Below, piece by piece: positions 41,075 through 52,904 of a stretch of 64,000 bases of DNA. The position numbers and the translations under genes are program-made. Below the pieces are notes generated by a model. That model saw only the letters and a list, made by a program, of their open reading frames with translations. It was not told where the DNA came from and did no database searches. Every line of letters starts with the position of its first letter. Position 1 is the stretch's first letter. Source of the stretch: Hippopus hippopus (Eukaryota > Mollusca > Bivalvia > Cardiida > Cardiidae); the NCBI GenBank assembly GCA_946811185.2, contig OX328106.1, forward strand, positions 12,132,777 through 12,196,776, written 5' to 3'.

Positions 41075-42582
41075 ATGTGTTTGTGAAACACAAATGCCCC
41101 CATAAAAGCAAATTTTCAGAAATATGACCTTTACCTTGTGAGATGACCTTGACCTTATCATCAGCAGGTGTGTACCAATGAGAGGTACCAGCTTACCATG
41201 TATAAGTGTTATAACTAAAGTACTTTGAATATACAGAGAAATGACTATGAAAAGTTTTGAGGATAAGTTTTCATGATAAGGGTCAAAATTTTTTACCTTG
41301 ACCTTAGACATATAACCAACAGAAGATCGGTATCAATTACAGGTACCTACATACCAAACATGTGCATTGTAAGTAAAAAAGTCGGGAAAACTGTTTTTTT
41401 CAGTGAAATTTTCTAAGTCCAAGGCCCGTAATTTCGTCAAAAACCAGTGGACCGAAACAAAACTCGAACTTGATCTGTAACTCATGGTGGTTGACTTGCA
41501 CACCAAAAATCACCCCAATATCTGCCAGCGTTCAGAAAAAAAAAGTCTGGAAACTGTTTTTTTTTTTTGTGAAAATTTAAGTCCAAGGCCTGTAATTTCG
41601 TCAAAAATCAGTGGACCGGAACGAAACTCGAACTTGATCTGTAACCCATGGTGGTTGACTTGCACACCAAAAATCAGCTCAATAACTGCCAGCGTTTAGA
41701 AAAAAAGTCCGGAAAACTGATTGCGTGCGGACTGACGGACAGACAGACAGACAGTCAGACGGACGGACGGACAAACGGACAGACGGACGGACGGAGTGCA
41801 AACCTAAAGTTCCCTTCGGCTTCGCAGGTAGGGGATTTAAAAAACAGGGTAACCGTTTTTTCAGTGAAATTTTCTAAGTCCAAGGCCCGTAATTTCTTCA
41901 AAAATCGGTGGACCGGAACAAAACTCTAACTTGATCTGTAACTCATGGTAGTTGACTTACACACCAAAAATCAGCTCAATATCTGCTAGCGTTTAGAAAA
42001 AAAGTCCGGAAAACTGCTTTTTCTGTGAAAATTCCTAAGTCCAAGGTCCGTAATTTCGTCAAAAATCAGCGGACCGAAACAAATTTCAACCTTGATCTGT
42101 AACCCATGGTGGTTGACTTGCACACCACAAATCAGCTCAATATCTACCAGCGTTTAGAAAAAAAGTTCGGAAAACTGTTTTTTCGTGAAATTTTCTAAGT
42201 CCAAGGTTCGTAATTTCGTCAATCAGCGGACCGGAACGAAACTAAAACTTGATCTGTAACTCATGGTGGTTGACTTGCACACCAAAAATCAGCTCAATAG
42301 CTGCCAGCGTTTAGAAAAAAAAGTTCGGAAAGCTGTTTTTTTCGGTTAAAATTTCTTAGTCCAAGGCCCGTAATTTCATCAAAAATCAGTGGACCTGAAC
42401 GAAACTCGAACTTGATCTGTAACTCATGGTGGTTGACTTACACACCAAAAATCAGCTCACTATCTGCCAGCGTTTAGAAAAAAAAGTCCGGGAAACTGAT
42501 TTGCCGGACTGACAGACAGACAGACGGACGGACGGAGTGCAAACCTAAAGTCCCCTTCGGCTTCGCCGGTAGGGGACTAATA
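41075..42582 (+). repeat. Dispersed element with ~162-bp tandem units
   Basis: TAAGTCCAAGGCCCGTAATT recurs near 41415, 41580, 41877, 42038, 42199 and 42358. GACGGACG blocks and TTCGGCTTCGC..GGTAGGGGA follow unit 2 (41726-41836) and unit 6 (42505-42577). Confidence 0.85.
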
Positions 42583-42797
42583 AGCATCTTAAATTCCATT
42601 GCTCTTTGGCAAAACTGAGGTATGTTTAGGTGTTTCATTCTTTCTCACTGAAGTCCAAAACTTTGCTGAAACATGTAAAACTATTGCACTGTCCTTCAGG
42701 CCCGAAATTCGGATTTTTTATACTTAAAATTGTGTAAATTAGTTAAAGCATCTCTAAAGTTAACAAGGAAGTAGGCTTATCTTGTCACTACGGATCC

Positions 42798-42883
42798 ATG
42801 TATTCTGGTTACCAGTATTTTCTCCTTTCCCATTATGTTTTCAAAAGCCCTCCTCCTGAGGGTCTGTATTAAAGGCTTAAGCG
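42798..42883 (+). mobile_element. Right half of a family P MITE
   Basis: CTGGTTACCAGTATTTTCTC, TTTTCAAAAGCCCTCCTCCT, ending TTAAAGGCTTAA. Confidence 0.65.
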
Positions 42884-43264
42884 AAATAAAATTGGAAGAT
42901 AGTTATCCAACAGACCTTGTTGACGATTGAAACAGCAATTTTCTTGTATGAGGTTTTTCTATGCCTATTTTTTTTCAAGTAGATCTACTTCCTAAAATGA
43001 CATTTATATATACCTTTGTGTATACATTACGATTCTTATTGATCCGTGATGGATGAAGCTGTTCACGAGGTCTTCCACATAGTTTTATCCACCGAAGACA
43101 TTTTTCGAGATGTGTTGGAAATGGGACGAATTTAACTTTTCCCCCCCCCCCCTTGCATTCTGTCTGGATAACGAATATCAGTGTCACACAATCCGTAAGT
43201 ACACATTTTTACGGAACCCCTAAAGTGACATGCTCGATTTTTTTTTAATATGCAAATTTCTCAA

Positions 43265-43485
43265 ATTATTTCGTTTTTACGAAATAATATTTCGTTTTAA
43301 CGAAATAATATTTCGTTTTTACGAAATAGTATTTCGTATTTACGAAATATTTCGTATTTATGAAATACTATTTCGTTTTTACGAAATAGTATTTCGTAAA
43401 AACGAAATAATTATTTCGTATTTACGAAATAATTATTTCGTAATTACGAAATAATTATTTCGTTTTTACGAAATAATTTTACCAG
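43265..43485. repeat. ATTTCGT(N)ACGAAAT palindromic array, left
   Basis: About a dozen short dyads of the type ATTTCGTTTTTACGAAAT, AAATAATTATTTCGTAATT. A short remnant lies at the right end of the foldback element (48914-48932). Confidence 0.9.
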
Positions 43486-44159
43486 TTTGTATATTCAAAA
43501 AGGCCACGTAGCCTTGAATTCCATTATTGACCGGTGTTAACGCCGATGTCATCATTATTCTATCTATATCTAGGCCAAAACATAATGACTGTGCTCTGTG
43601 AAAAGGGTGCTTAAAGCATTTGAGAAAAGAATCGACCCGTGTCAGCTGGCGCAGTCCGCGCAGGCTGACATGGGCCGAAACCTTTCGAGTTCTTCAAATT
43701 TTCTGCATGTCAAAAAGCTATCGAGCTCATCATTCGATCGCACATAAGACAAAATGGATTTTATGGATCCATTACAAGGGCGGACCCAGGATTTTTTTCG
43801 AGAGGGGGACCAAAATAGATCATTATATATGAGATATGCTCTGTGAAAAAAGGGCTTAATGCATTTGTGAAAAGTATCGACCCAGGCCAGCCTGCGCAGA
43901 TTGGTCAAACTTTTCGCTATCAGTAAATTTTCAGTATGTCAAAGGACTAGAACTACCATATGATTCAGTCGACTGTTACAAAAAGTGGATAGATCTTCTA
44001 TGGATCCCCCGCTGTGATTCATTCATCAGATTTAAGAATTAGAATTTATGGCTCTCTTTCTTATCACTCGGGTGCAGGAATCACTACAGGCTCATAATTG
44101 TGATGGTAGGGTACATGCAGAGTACGGAAGTGGTTGACTGATTGATTGATGCCGGGCTA

Positions 44160-44320
44160 AATAATTTTCAATCATAATGACGAATAGCACTAATTCATGT
44201 ATTCTTAGGTTTCACCAGTAGCCGGATGCGGCTCTGATGTGCCTTGCCATAGAATTGAGACTCTAACAGCCCCGCCAGTGGGATTCTAACCCAGAACCTC
44301 TTTCTTATAAATACGGTGCC
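44160..44320 (-). mobile_element. tRNA-like SINE relic in left foldback arm
   Basis: Minus strand GAGGTTCTGGGTTAGAATCC (B-box-like) and a tail matching 48115-48300 of the other arm. Confidence 0.4.
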
Positions 44321-44556
44321 TTAACTCTTTACCAAGACAACAAAATTTTAGACTTGTCCAAATTGAAAGCAAATGCAGACGACAAAATACTAGTAAACGT
44401 GATTGAAAAATTGAAACCTGACTTTAGAAGAGTAGAAAACATTGTGGGAAAAGGATGAAATGCTGGTTACCAGCATTTTCTCCTTTTCCTACAATGTTTT
44501 CAGAAGGCGTCTTCCTCTGGGTCGTAAAAATCAGGGATTGTTTAGTAAAGGGTTAA
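44321..44556 (+). mobile_element. Family P MITE in the left foldback arm only
   Basis: TTAACTCTTTACCAAGACAA to GTTTAGTAAAGGGTTAA. The mirrored position in the right arm (TTAA 48112-48115) is empty. Confidence 0.92.
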
Positions 44557-44744
44557 GCTCCATATATAAAAGGATTCGTAATGTTCAGGCATCCACAAAT
44601 GCGTCTTAAAAGATGGACAAATCAGCGTCGATGTATTTTCGAGTAGATAAGCAGCCTGTTGACTTTCATTCCTTTTGTATAAAAATACAGATCTTTAATA
44701 TAGTGCACATAAAAGCATTCCTTTATCGAGAGCTTTAACCGCTT

Positions 44745-44815
44745 CTTGAACCGAGTGGTTGGGCTGTCCCACTTGAGAATGGGAGGTAGCGGGGTCGATC
44801 CCCTGCAAATCCATT
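44745..44815 (+). mobile_element. tRNA-like sequence in foldback arm
   Basis: ACCGAGTGGTTGGGC (A-box-like) and GGGGTCGATCCCC (B box); inverted counterpart at 47875-47945. Confidence 0.4.
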
Positions 44816-44946
44816 TCTAAGACTAATATAATGGTCATAATAGCGCGTTCCTTATTCCTTTCCTTCTTTGCTCTTGAAAAGACGGGATAATATTTCGACT
44901 GTAGCTTAAGTATCAGGGTAAGAGATTTGTAGAGTGATGATTAAGA

Positions 44947-44985
44947 GAGAGAGAGAGACAGAGAGACAGACAGACAGACAGAGAG
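44947..44985 (+). repeat. (GA)n/(GACA)n microsatellite
   Basis: AGAGAGAGAGAGACAGAGAG and GACAGACAGACAGA; its mirror (CTGTCTGT, CTCTCT) is at 47692-47735. Confidence 0.9.
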
Positions 44986-46189
44986 CTAAGGTAATATCAC
45001 GGTGGTTAGTGATGCTACCATGTGTTTCCTAGCTTTCTCACACCAGTGCTGACAGAACTTTCTTTTCAAAGCTAAGAGACGGAGACCAGATTCTTAAGAG
45101 ACCGCCTCGGAGGTGGAGAACAGCGAGGGGTAACGTTAGTGTTTTCGTGCTCATACAAACAAATTCTAATATGGTAGTAATGGAATTCTTCCTTGGTACT
45201 CAGGGTCTCTAGGACAGCACAACGACTGCCTCACCAGTGTTAGGATTATGGAACTTTTTAAGTGTTAGCTGGTGATGATAGCCCAGGAAAAATGTTTTGT
45301 GAACTATTGTCGTGAAAACACTGAAATAAAAGATTGATGCGACGTTAAACGCGAAGCAATCAGACTTGATTGAGCCGTGCTCTATGAAAAGGTGGCTTAA
45401 TGCATCTTCGTGATCCATGGTACCAAGGAAGACATCACCTGATTATGCATCGGCGGATCAGCGGAGGGTCCGGGACCCCCACCTCCTCTAGAATTTTCAA
45501 AGTAATCGCTGTCTGCCTGAAATTTTGACCAAGTATGAAAGTGTCATACAAATTCTAAATCTATGCCAAATATAAGTCATATCCACAAAGAATTTCTTCT
45601 TACTAGCTGAAATGCGTTAAAGAATAATGTTTAAAGTTGTACGCAGTAGTAAATTTGAAATTCAGCCATGCTCTGACAAAAGGAGGCTAAATGAATCTCC
45701 GTGATCCATGACACCAAGCAAGCCATCACATACTGATGGATCCATAGTAGATCTATCCACTTTATCTAACGGTCGACGGAATCATATGGTAGTTCTAGTC
45801 CTTTGACATACTGAAAATTTACTGATAGCGAAAAGTTTGGCCCAGATCAGCCTACGCGGATTGCATTAAATGCACATGCATCAAGCCCCTTTTTCACAGA
45901 GCATGTCTCATACATAATGATCTATTCTGGACCCCCTCTCGAAAAAAATCCTGAACCGCCCTTGTTATGGATCCATATCCATTTTGTCTTATGAGCGATC
46001 GAATGATGAGTTCGAATAGCCCTTTGACATTGGTCAATTCTTTTCTCCAATGCATTAAGCACCCTTTTCACAGGGCACGGTTCATTATGATTTCGCCTAG
46101 ATATAGATAGAATAATGATGATAGCGGCGTTAATACCAGTCAATAATGGAATTCAAGGCTACGTGGCCTTATTGAATATACAGACTGGT

Positions 46190-46375
46190 AAAATTATTTC
46201 GTAATTACGAAATAATTATTTCGTTTTAACGAAATATTATTTCGTAATTACGAAATAATTATTTCGTAATTACGAAATAATATTTCGTTAAAACGAAATA
46301 ATTATTTCGTAAATACGAGATAATATTTCGTAAAAACGAAATAATTATTTCGTAATTACGAAATAATTTTACCAG
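46190..46375. repeat. ATTTCGT(N)ACGAAAT palindromic array, centre of the foldback element
   Basis: Same dyads as at 43265-43485, spanning the symmetry centre near 46284. Confidence 0.9.
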
Positions 46376-47692
46376 TCTGTATATTCAATTAGGCCACGGA
46401 GCCTTGAATTCCATTATTATCTGGTGTTTACGCCGCTGTCATAATTTTCCATCTATATCTAGGCAAAAGCATACATAATGAACCGTGCTCATTGAAAAGG
46501 GTGCTTTTTGCATTTGAGAAAAAAATCGACACATACCAGCCGGCGCAGTCTGTGCAGGCTGACATGGGCCGATACTTTTTCAATATGATCTTCCAACTTT
46601 CTGCATGTCAAAGGGATATTCGAACTCATAATTCGGTCGCTCATAAGACAAAATGGATTTTATGGATCCATAACAAGGGCGGATCCAGAATATTTTCTGA
46701 GGGGGGGGGGTTCCAGAATAGATCATTATGTATGAGACATGCTCTGTGAAAAAGGGGCTTAATGCATTTGCGAACAGTATCAACCCAGGCCAGCCTACAC
46801 GGATTGCGCTGGCTGACCTGGGCCGAAACTGTTCGCTATCAGTAAATTTTCTGTATGTCAAAGGACTAGAACTACCATATGATTCCGTCGGCTGTTACAA
46901 AAAATGGATACATCTACTATGGATCCATCAGTATGTGATGGCTTGCTTGCTGCCATGGACCACGGAGATTCAATTAGCCTCCTTTTGTCAGAGCATGGCT
47001 CAATTTCAAATTTGCTACTGCGTACAACTTTAAACATTATTCCTTGACGCAATTCAGCTAGTTAGAAGAAGTTCTTTGTGGATTTGACTTATGTCTTCGC
47101 ATAGATCTAGAATTTGTATGACACTTTCATACTTGGTCAAAATTTCAGGCAGACAGCGGTTACTTTGAAAATTGTAGAGGAGGTGGGGGTCCCGGACCCC
47201 CCTGACCCCCTGCTGATCCGCCGATGAATAATCAGGTGATGTCTTCCTTGGTACCATGGATCACGAAGATGCATTAAGCCACCTTTTCATAGAGCACGGC
47301 TGAATCAAGTCTGATTGCTTCGCGTTTAACGTCACATCAATCTTTTATTTCAGTATTTTCAGGACAATAGTTCACAAAACATTTTTCCTGGGCTATCATC
47401 ACCAGCTAACACTTGAAAAGTCCCATAATCCTAACACTGGTGAGGCAGTCGTTGTGCTGTCCTAGAGACCCTGAGTACCAAGGAAGGAATTCCATTACTA
47501 CCATATTAGAATTTGTTTGTATGAGCACGAAAACACTAACGTTACCCCTCGCTGTTCTCTACCTCCGAGGCGGTCTCTTAAGAACCTGGTCTCCCTCTCT
47601 TAGCTTTGAAAAGAAAGTTCTGCCAGTACTGGTGTGAGAAAGCTAGGAAACACATGGTTGCATCGCTAACCACCGTGATATTACCTTAGCTC

Positions 47693-47723
<31 letters not shown>

Positions 47724-49269
47724 CTCTCTCTCACTCTCTTAATCATCACTCTACAAATCTCTTACCCTGATACTTAAGCGACAGTCGTAATGTTATCCCG
47801 TCTTTCCAAGAGCAAAGAAGGAAAGGAATAAGGAACGCGCTATTATTACCATTTCATTAGTCTTAGAAATGGATTTGCAGGGGATTGACCCCGCTACCTC
47901 CCATTCTCAAGTAGGACAGCCTAACCACCCGGCTAAAGAAGCGGTAAAAGCTCTCGAAATAGCAATGCTTTGGTGTGCACTATATTCTATACAAAAGGAA
48001 TGAAAGCCAACAAGCTGCATATCTACTCGAAAATACATCGACGCTGATTTGTCCATCTTTAAGACGCATTTGTGGATGCCTGAACATTACGAGTCCTCTT
48101 ATATACGGAGGTTAAGGCACCATATTTATAACAAAGAGGTTCTGGGTTAGAATCCCACTGGCGGGGCTGTTTGAGCGTCAGTTCTTCTGCAAGGCACATC
48201 AGAGCCGCATCCGGCTACTAGTGAAACCTAAGAATACATGAATTAGTGCTATTCGTCATTATGATTGATAATTATTTAGCCTGGTATCAATCAATCAACC
48301 TCTTCCGCTTCCGTACTCTACAAGTCCCCCACCTTCACAATTAAAAGCCTGTTGTGATTCCTGCACCCAGTGATAAGAAAGAGAGCCATAAATTCTAAAT
48401 ATTAAATCTGAAAAATGACTCGGCTGGGAATCGGATCCCCAACCGTGCTCTAAACAAACTGAATATTGTAACTTACTTTTAATTATCAATGACAATTGTG
48501 CGTACACAATTCATAAACAGAAGAAATAACAGACGGACGGATAAACGAGGGACTGAATGACTGACTTTCTGACTGAACCACTAAATGAATAGACTTGAGT
48601 TTACCAGTCATATTACTTATGCTTGTCCCCTTTTGTCTAATGTACCGATATTAAGCTTATTTATTTGACATCTATTCTGGAAAAGCACAACTTAGGTCAA
48701 TGACTCTAGATGATAGCTCCCTTGAAACAGAACCCAAATTCGAACATGGTGTAGGCAATTCAGGAATAAGACAGCTCAACTCGGAATTCAAATCTATAGC
48801 CTATGATGTGAGAGGCTGTCAATCAATCCTACAATGCAGCCCTATCGCAAGGCAGTCCAAGTGCCTCGACCCCGAGTCGAACCTAGGATGCCTGTATTTC
48901 AAATTATCAGTTTATTTCGTATTTACGAAATAACTTGAGAAATTTGCATATTAAAAAAAAGTCGAGCATGTCACTTTAGGGGTTCCGTACATTTTCACCA
49001 TTTTCACCATTTCACAGATTTTTATTGACCGATAGCACAATTGCTGTTTTGATAATTAAATAGATACGATCAAATTATCTCATGTTTACAACAAATTGTG
49101 TCTAACTTTTTTGTTTACATGACGCCCAGTGCTGCGTTTTGATTGGTCGATAAGACCTGTCAATCAAAGTCGGCAGAAAGGTCAATTGTTTGGCTATTCA
49201 GCATTTATTTTGTATGTTTATTATATGTATGTTATATTTTTTTGAATGCTAAAATGTATTAAGTTTTGA

Positions 49270-49333
49270 CTGTCATCATATGAAAGAAACTGGGGTTTTC
49301 AGCATTTGCGATTGTCTCTCAGTTATTTTGAAT
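49270..49333 (-). pseudogene. Short relic of the same LINE
   Basis: About 60 bp resembling 38824-38890 (shared GAAACTGGGGTNTTCANCAT core). It corresponds to the QSQMLKTPVSF peptide region of the LINE fragment on the minus strand. Confidence 0.45.
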
Positions 49334-49854
49334 TCTGTAGTTGTATGATCCAGAAGAATATTTGTTTAGAAAGACAGTACTTTCTAGTCTAGCCCCACTG
49401 GCTCTGCACCAATCAAACTGTAAGTGGCCACGTTTCCTGTCCTATTAAGAAGTCCCTGAATTCTTTTACATACTTACACTTGTAACCTCTCTCATTTCTC
49501 TGATTTAGTATAATGTAGTATTTCTATTCCTTACAATGCCCTTAGAATGACATATGCTTGCCACAGTTTTATTGTAATCCTAGGATACACCGTAATCATT
49601 TTATGCGTGTGCTTGTCCCGCTGATCGTTATTAAATTATTGAATTAGATCTACATAAAGAAGATATCGAAGTGGGTTAGGCTGAAATATTTTAAATCATT
49701 CACCAGTGTGTTATTGCACTTTTTCAGATACTTTTCTAACATCCCTCATACAGGTTTATGTTCATTTTTCATTATATTCCGCTAGATGACATTTTTCAAA
49801 TACACATTCTATCTGATTTATACATTCTGGGTACAGAACCGGACTACTTTCAAA

Positions 49855-50315
49855 ACGACAACCGTTACTGTGAATTTGAAAATGAAATAAACGTTTACTA
49901 AATAAAACACTACCTGGTAAAATTCATTCAGTTATGGTCAGCTAGCAGTAACCTACATGTATGCAACGGCCATTTATAACAACAGCTCCTACAGGCTTGG
50001 GTAAGTCTGTGGAAAAACCCTTTACGAATCCTGGATTCCCTAAAGCCTATATTTTTAAACTGTATTCAAAGATGTGCAGTAAAATAAGAGTATTTGTGAA
50101 AACTATTTTTCCTTTTTGAAATAATTAAATTTTCAGGATATTTGGAGCGAAAAATAAGCTACATTTTTCCCCACTAATGCATTGTTAATAGCCATTTTCT
50201 CCATTGCTACTTTATTTATCGGCGTATTAATATTATCCTGTGCAGGATGGTGTAATGCATCATAGCAGGCAGGTCGAATCTTTGAAGAATATGACATGCG
50301 CAGACAAAGGTTCAT
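49855..50315. repeat. Older repeat shared with 58628-58876
   Basis: AAAATGAAATAAACGTTTAC, CGGCCATTTAT, CATGCTTGGGTAA-like and GAATATGACATGCGCAGACA appear in order in both places, with about 80% apparent identity and length differences. Confidence 0.65.
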
Positions 50316-50900
50316 TTTTATTCCGGCGCCACACGTACAGCGTCAGAGAAGGGATAAGACGTTGTTTACAAATGTCATGCTGAAACAAAGTATAGGAAAA
50401 TGTTCTGCACTGTCTATTGTAACCATGTTACCTCTTCGAGTGTAAAGGCTAGATTTTTTAAACTGAATCCTTAGGCTGCTTTGCGCTACTCAAGGACTTT
50501 TGTGGACAGCGTAGATCAAGATCGGACAATACAGAACGTGCAGTCTGATCTAGGATCTACATTGTCCGTTAAAGAGATTATATTCACCCAAAATTAACTT
50601 TGAAATAGCAGAATTATGGGTTTTATTATAGGGTTGAAAGTTTCGTTTCACTTATTTAGCAGGTTTTGGGTTGAAGGTGTGCTTGTTTATACTAACTTTG
50701 AAGAACATTAACAGGAAAAAATATTTCATATATAACACTGGAATAGAAAGGAGCAAATCAACATTATGCAGGACTTCTGGATATTTAACAACTAAGAGTG
50801 TCGGAGAATCCCGGAATCTGCTCAAAGAACATAAGTAAGCGAATCCCTGAATCTGTTACATCTTTTTAGACTTACTTAAATAGACTTAAAGTTTTGGAAA

Positions 50901-52193
50901 ATGGAGCAGATAAATGACTCTAGGATTTCCGAAAATTTTACGACAGAATTAACAGACATGGATTACAGCATTATAAAATTATCATCGTTGGTACCTGGAT
51001 GGAGCACTCTTTCCCTCATAATCTACATCATCATCGCCATGCTGATAGGTGTGCCGGGGAACAGCCTAGTTCTGATTGTAGTCCCGAAAGTAAAACGGAA
51101 AACGTCTACTGACTGGTTTGTTATTTTTATTGCAGTTTGTGACTTCATTTCCTTATCAGTAAGTGGGACTCTATATATCGTATTCTTAAAACCAGAAGTT
51201 TGGGCTGCGATATCGTCAGAATTTCTCTGTAAGTTTCATTATTACATTATACACTGTGTATTTTTACAGTCATTATTGCTGATAACCTGTATGGGGTTTG
51301 ACAGGTACATGAAAACGTGTAAACCACATTCAGTGTTATTTACACCAAAAATAGCTTTTAGTTGCTGTCTTATTGTTACCACTGTATCGTTATTGTTTAA
51401 CATATCGCAGTTTTTCACGACAAAACTCAACATTTATGGCGAGTGCGTGCTAGATTCTACGAAAGCCGCATTACAGAATTCTGTGTATGGAATTGCTCTT
51501 GTCGTCGTCCTTCTGTGCTCAGGAGCTGTTAGTATAATGTACGGAAAAATTGCTCTACGGATAAGGAGACGCATAAAAGTTGGACCGTCTGTAGTGACGT
51601 GCACAGGTGCGAGCTATACAGCGAACACGAACCGAAATGATACCACAGTTCTTTCAGGGAGCCGAGGGAACTGTGACACTGTGACACATCAACATGCTAC
51701 TGTCAGTTATCCTGAAGTAGGAGGAGGTACTTCTGCCAAAACAGTTACTTCTAAATATGACACAAACGACGATTCTGAACAGGTTGTATATACAAACAAA
51801 GTGACAAACACGCATAACAAACCACTTGTTGATTTGAATATTAAAGCCAGCACATCTTTAAGGCACCAAGAAAATGAAAAACAAAGGAGTCAAGCGAGAG
51901 AAGTTCGTCAACATGGAGACCACCGGTCCAGACAGATTAATAAGACGTCAAAGACCATGGGTGCAATTACATTTGTGTTCATAATATGTACAGTTGTACC
52001 AACGATTGCTATAGTTATACTCTCAGCCCAAAAAGATGTCAAAAGCGATCAGGTAGCTCGTGTCATCGTCTTCTTTGTCACCCGACTGTATTTGATCAAT
52101 AACTTTACAAATCCGCTGTTTTATATCTGGTTAAGTTCGGAATTCAGGAGAAGGGCCATGGAAACCATAAAAGTGTGTAAAATCCGGCTTTAA
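50901..52193 (+). CDS. Class A (rhodopsin-like) G protein-coupled receptor, ligand unknown
   Basis: Intact single-exon 430-aa receptor. The ATG has a good context (AAAATGG) and is the first after an in-frame TAA at 50877-50879. N-terminal sequons at N5 and N12; seven hydrophobic segments near 37-60, 71-95, 108-130, 150-168, 194-216, 353-376 and 387-411. Family marks: GVPGN (50-54, TM1), D81 (TM2), C110 and C182 for the extracellular disulfide, DRY at 134-136, P367 in TM6, NPLFY at 404-408, then a basic helix 8 (SSEFRRRAM). The TM6 CWxP motif is CTVVP, without Trp. The third intracellular loop is long (about 217-350), Ser/Thr-rich and polar. Looks like a lineage-specific orphan or peptide receptor; no ligand can be assigned. 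A 7.4-kb tandem duplication starts 28 bp downstream and does not include it. Confidence 0.9.
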   Translation: MEQINDSRISENFTTELTDMDYSIIKLSSLVPGWSTLSLIIYIIIAMLIGVPGNSLVLIVVPKVKRKTSTDWFVIFIAVCDFISLSVSGTLYIVFLKPEVWAAISSEFLCKFHYYIIHCVFLQSLLLITCMGFDRYMKTCKPHSVLFTPKIAFSCCLIVTTVSLLFNISQFFTTKLNIYGECVLDSTKAALQNSVYGIALVVVLLCSGAVSIMYGKIALRIRRRIKVGPSVVTCTGASYTANTNRNDTTVLSGSRGNCDTVTHQHATVSYPEVGGGTSAKTVTSKYDTNDDSEQVVYTNKVTNTHNKPLVDLNIKASTSLRHQENEKQRSQAREVRQHGDHRSRQINKTSKTMGAITFVFIICTVVPTIAIVILSAQKDVKSDQVARVIVFFVTRLYLINNFTNPLFYIWLSSEFRRRAMETIKVCKIRL

Positions 52194-52325
52194 CCATTGA
52201 TATTGAAAACTGGTATACCAGTTAATCCTTGTGTAATGTTTTAGCATCAGATCTAGTCGTTAGACTACAGGCACCCAAGCCTTTCTAGTATTTTTCTTTT
52301 ATTTCTATTTATAATTGTTAGGATA

Positions 52326-52460
52326 AAATAACTCTTTACTAAATGAGACAAATGTAGACATGTCCCAAATGAAATCATTTACAAACGACAAATTAAATGT
52401 GGCACAAATGGTTTAACATGTGAATGGTATAGAATGCATTGTTATTCTATTTTCTTACTT
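52326..52460 (+). mobile_element. Left half of a family P MITE (also at 59712-59845)
   Basis: AACTCTTTACTAAATGAGAC, GTCCCAAATGAAATCATTTA, GACAAATTAAATGTGGCACA; the hairpin is missing. Confidence 0.7.
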
Positions 52461-52702
52461 TTAAAAATACGTTACATCGTGGATTGTGGACTGTATCAAC
52501 TTTTTCAATGCCAATTTTATCAATTCGATAGTGTCCAAAGTCCATAGATTTCCAATGCCATTGACATAGTTTGGTATCAGGTAGCGGACGGTGTAGGTCC
52601 AAGACATTCTGTACAGTCTTTGATATCTGCAAAAGTTAATCACGTCAACACAGGCACGGTAAGAGTTTATTTGTAGTTTTAGCTCGTGTGACCCTAGGCC
52701 TG

Positions 52703-52897
52703 TATTCACCAACCATCCTAGACAACATTCCTAGTCTTATTCTCATGAATCTTCTTAATTTGAAAGTAACGCAACATGTAATTGGCTAAACTATTTGGTT
52801 TTGCCAATCTGAAAATGTGTCACTCTTTCAAATTTAGAAAATCTTGTTGAATAAGACTAAGAATGTGCTTTTAGATGCTTTGTGAATACGGAGCTTG
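52703..52897. mobile_element. Family E MITE (also near 60091-60285)
   Basis: TATTCACCAACCATCCTAGA and TAATTTGAAAGTAACGCAAC mirrored by AATAAGACTAAGAATGTGCT and TTTGTGAATA. Confidence 0.7.
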
Positions 52898-52904
52898 AAT
52901 ATTC

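Larger units (their letters stand above)
43210..48989. mobile_element. 5.78-kb foldback element
   Basis: Inverted ends TACGGAACCCCTAAAGTGAC and its complement ending GGGGTTCCGTA, flanked by CATTTT at 43204-43209 and 48990-48995. Most of the inside is a palindrome centred near 46284: 44010-46190 matches 46375-48400 inverted, including paired blocks such as GATTGCTTCGCGTTTAACGT and CCTCGAGG-type tracts. 43490-43990 is instead a direct copy of 46380-46920. Holds family B MITEs, SINE relics and GA/CT microsatellites on both arms. No transposase frame seen. Confidence 0.85.
48996..50880. other. Upstream region of the GPCR gene
   Basis: AT-rich with no gene. Holds a LINE relic (49270-49333), the older repeat 49855-50315 and a family D copy (50480-50650). 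No confident promoter element found. Confidence 0.4.

Noticed and set aside
52447..52712. Minus-strand ORFs duplicated at 59833-60098
   Set aside because: They are conserved only because the whole segment was recently duplicated; the composition is non-coding and the frame runs toward a MITE E.
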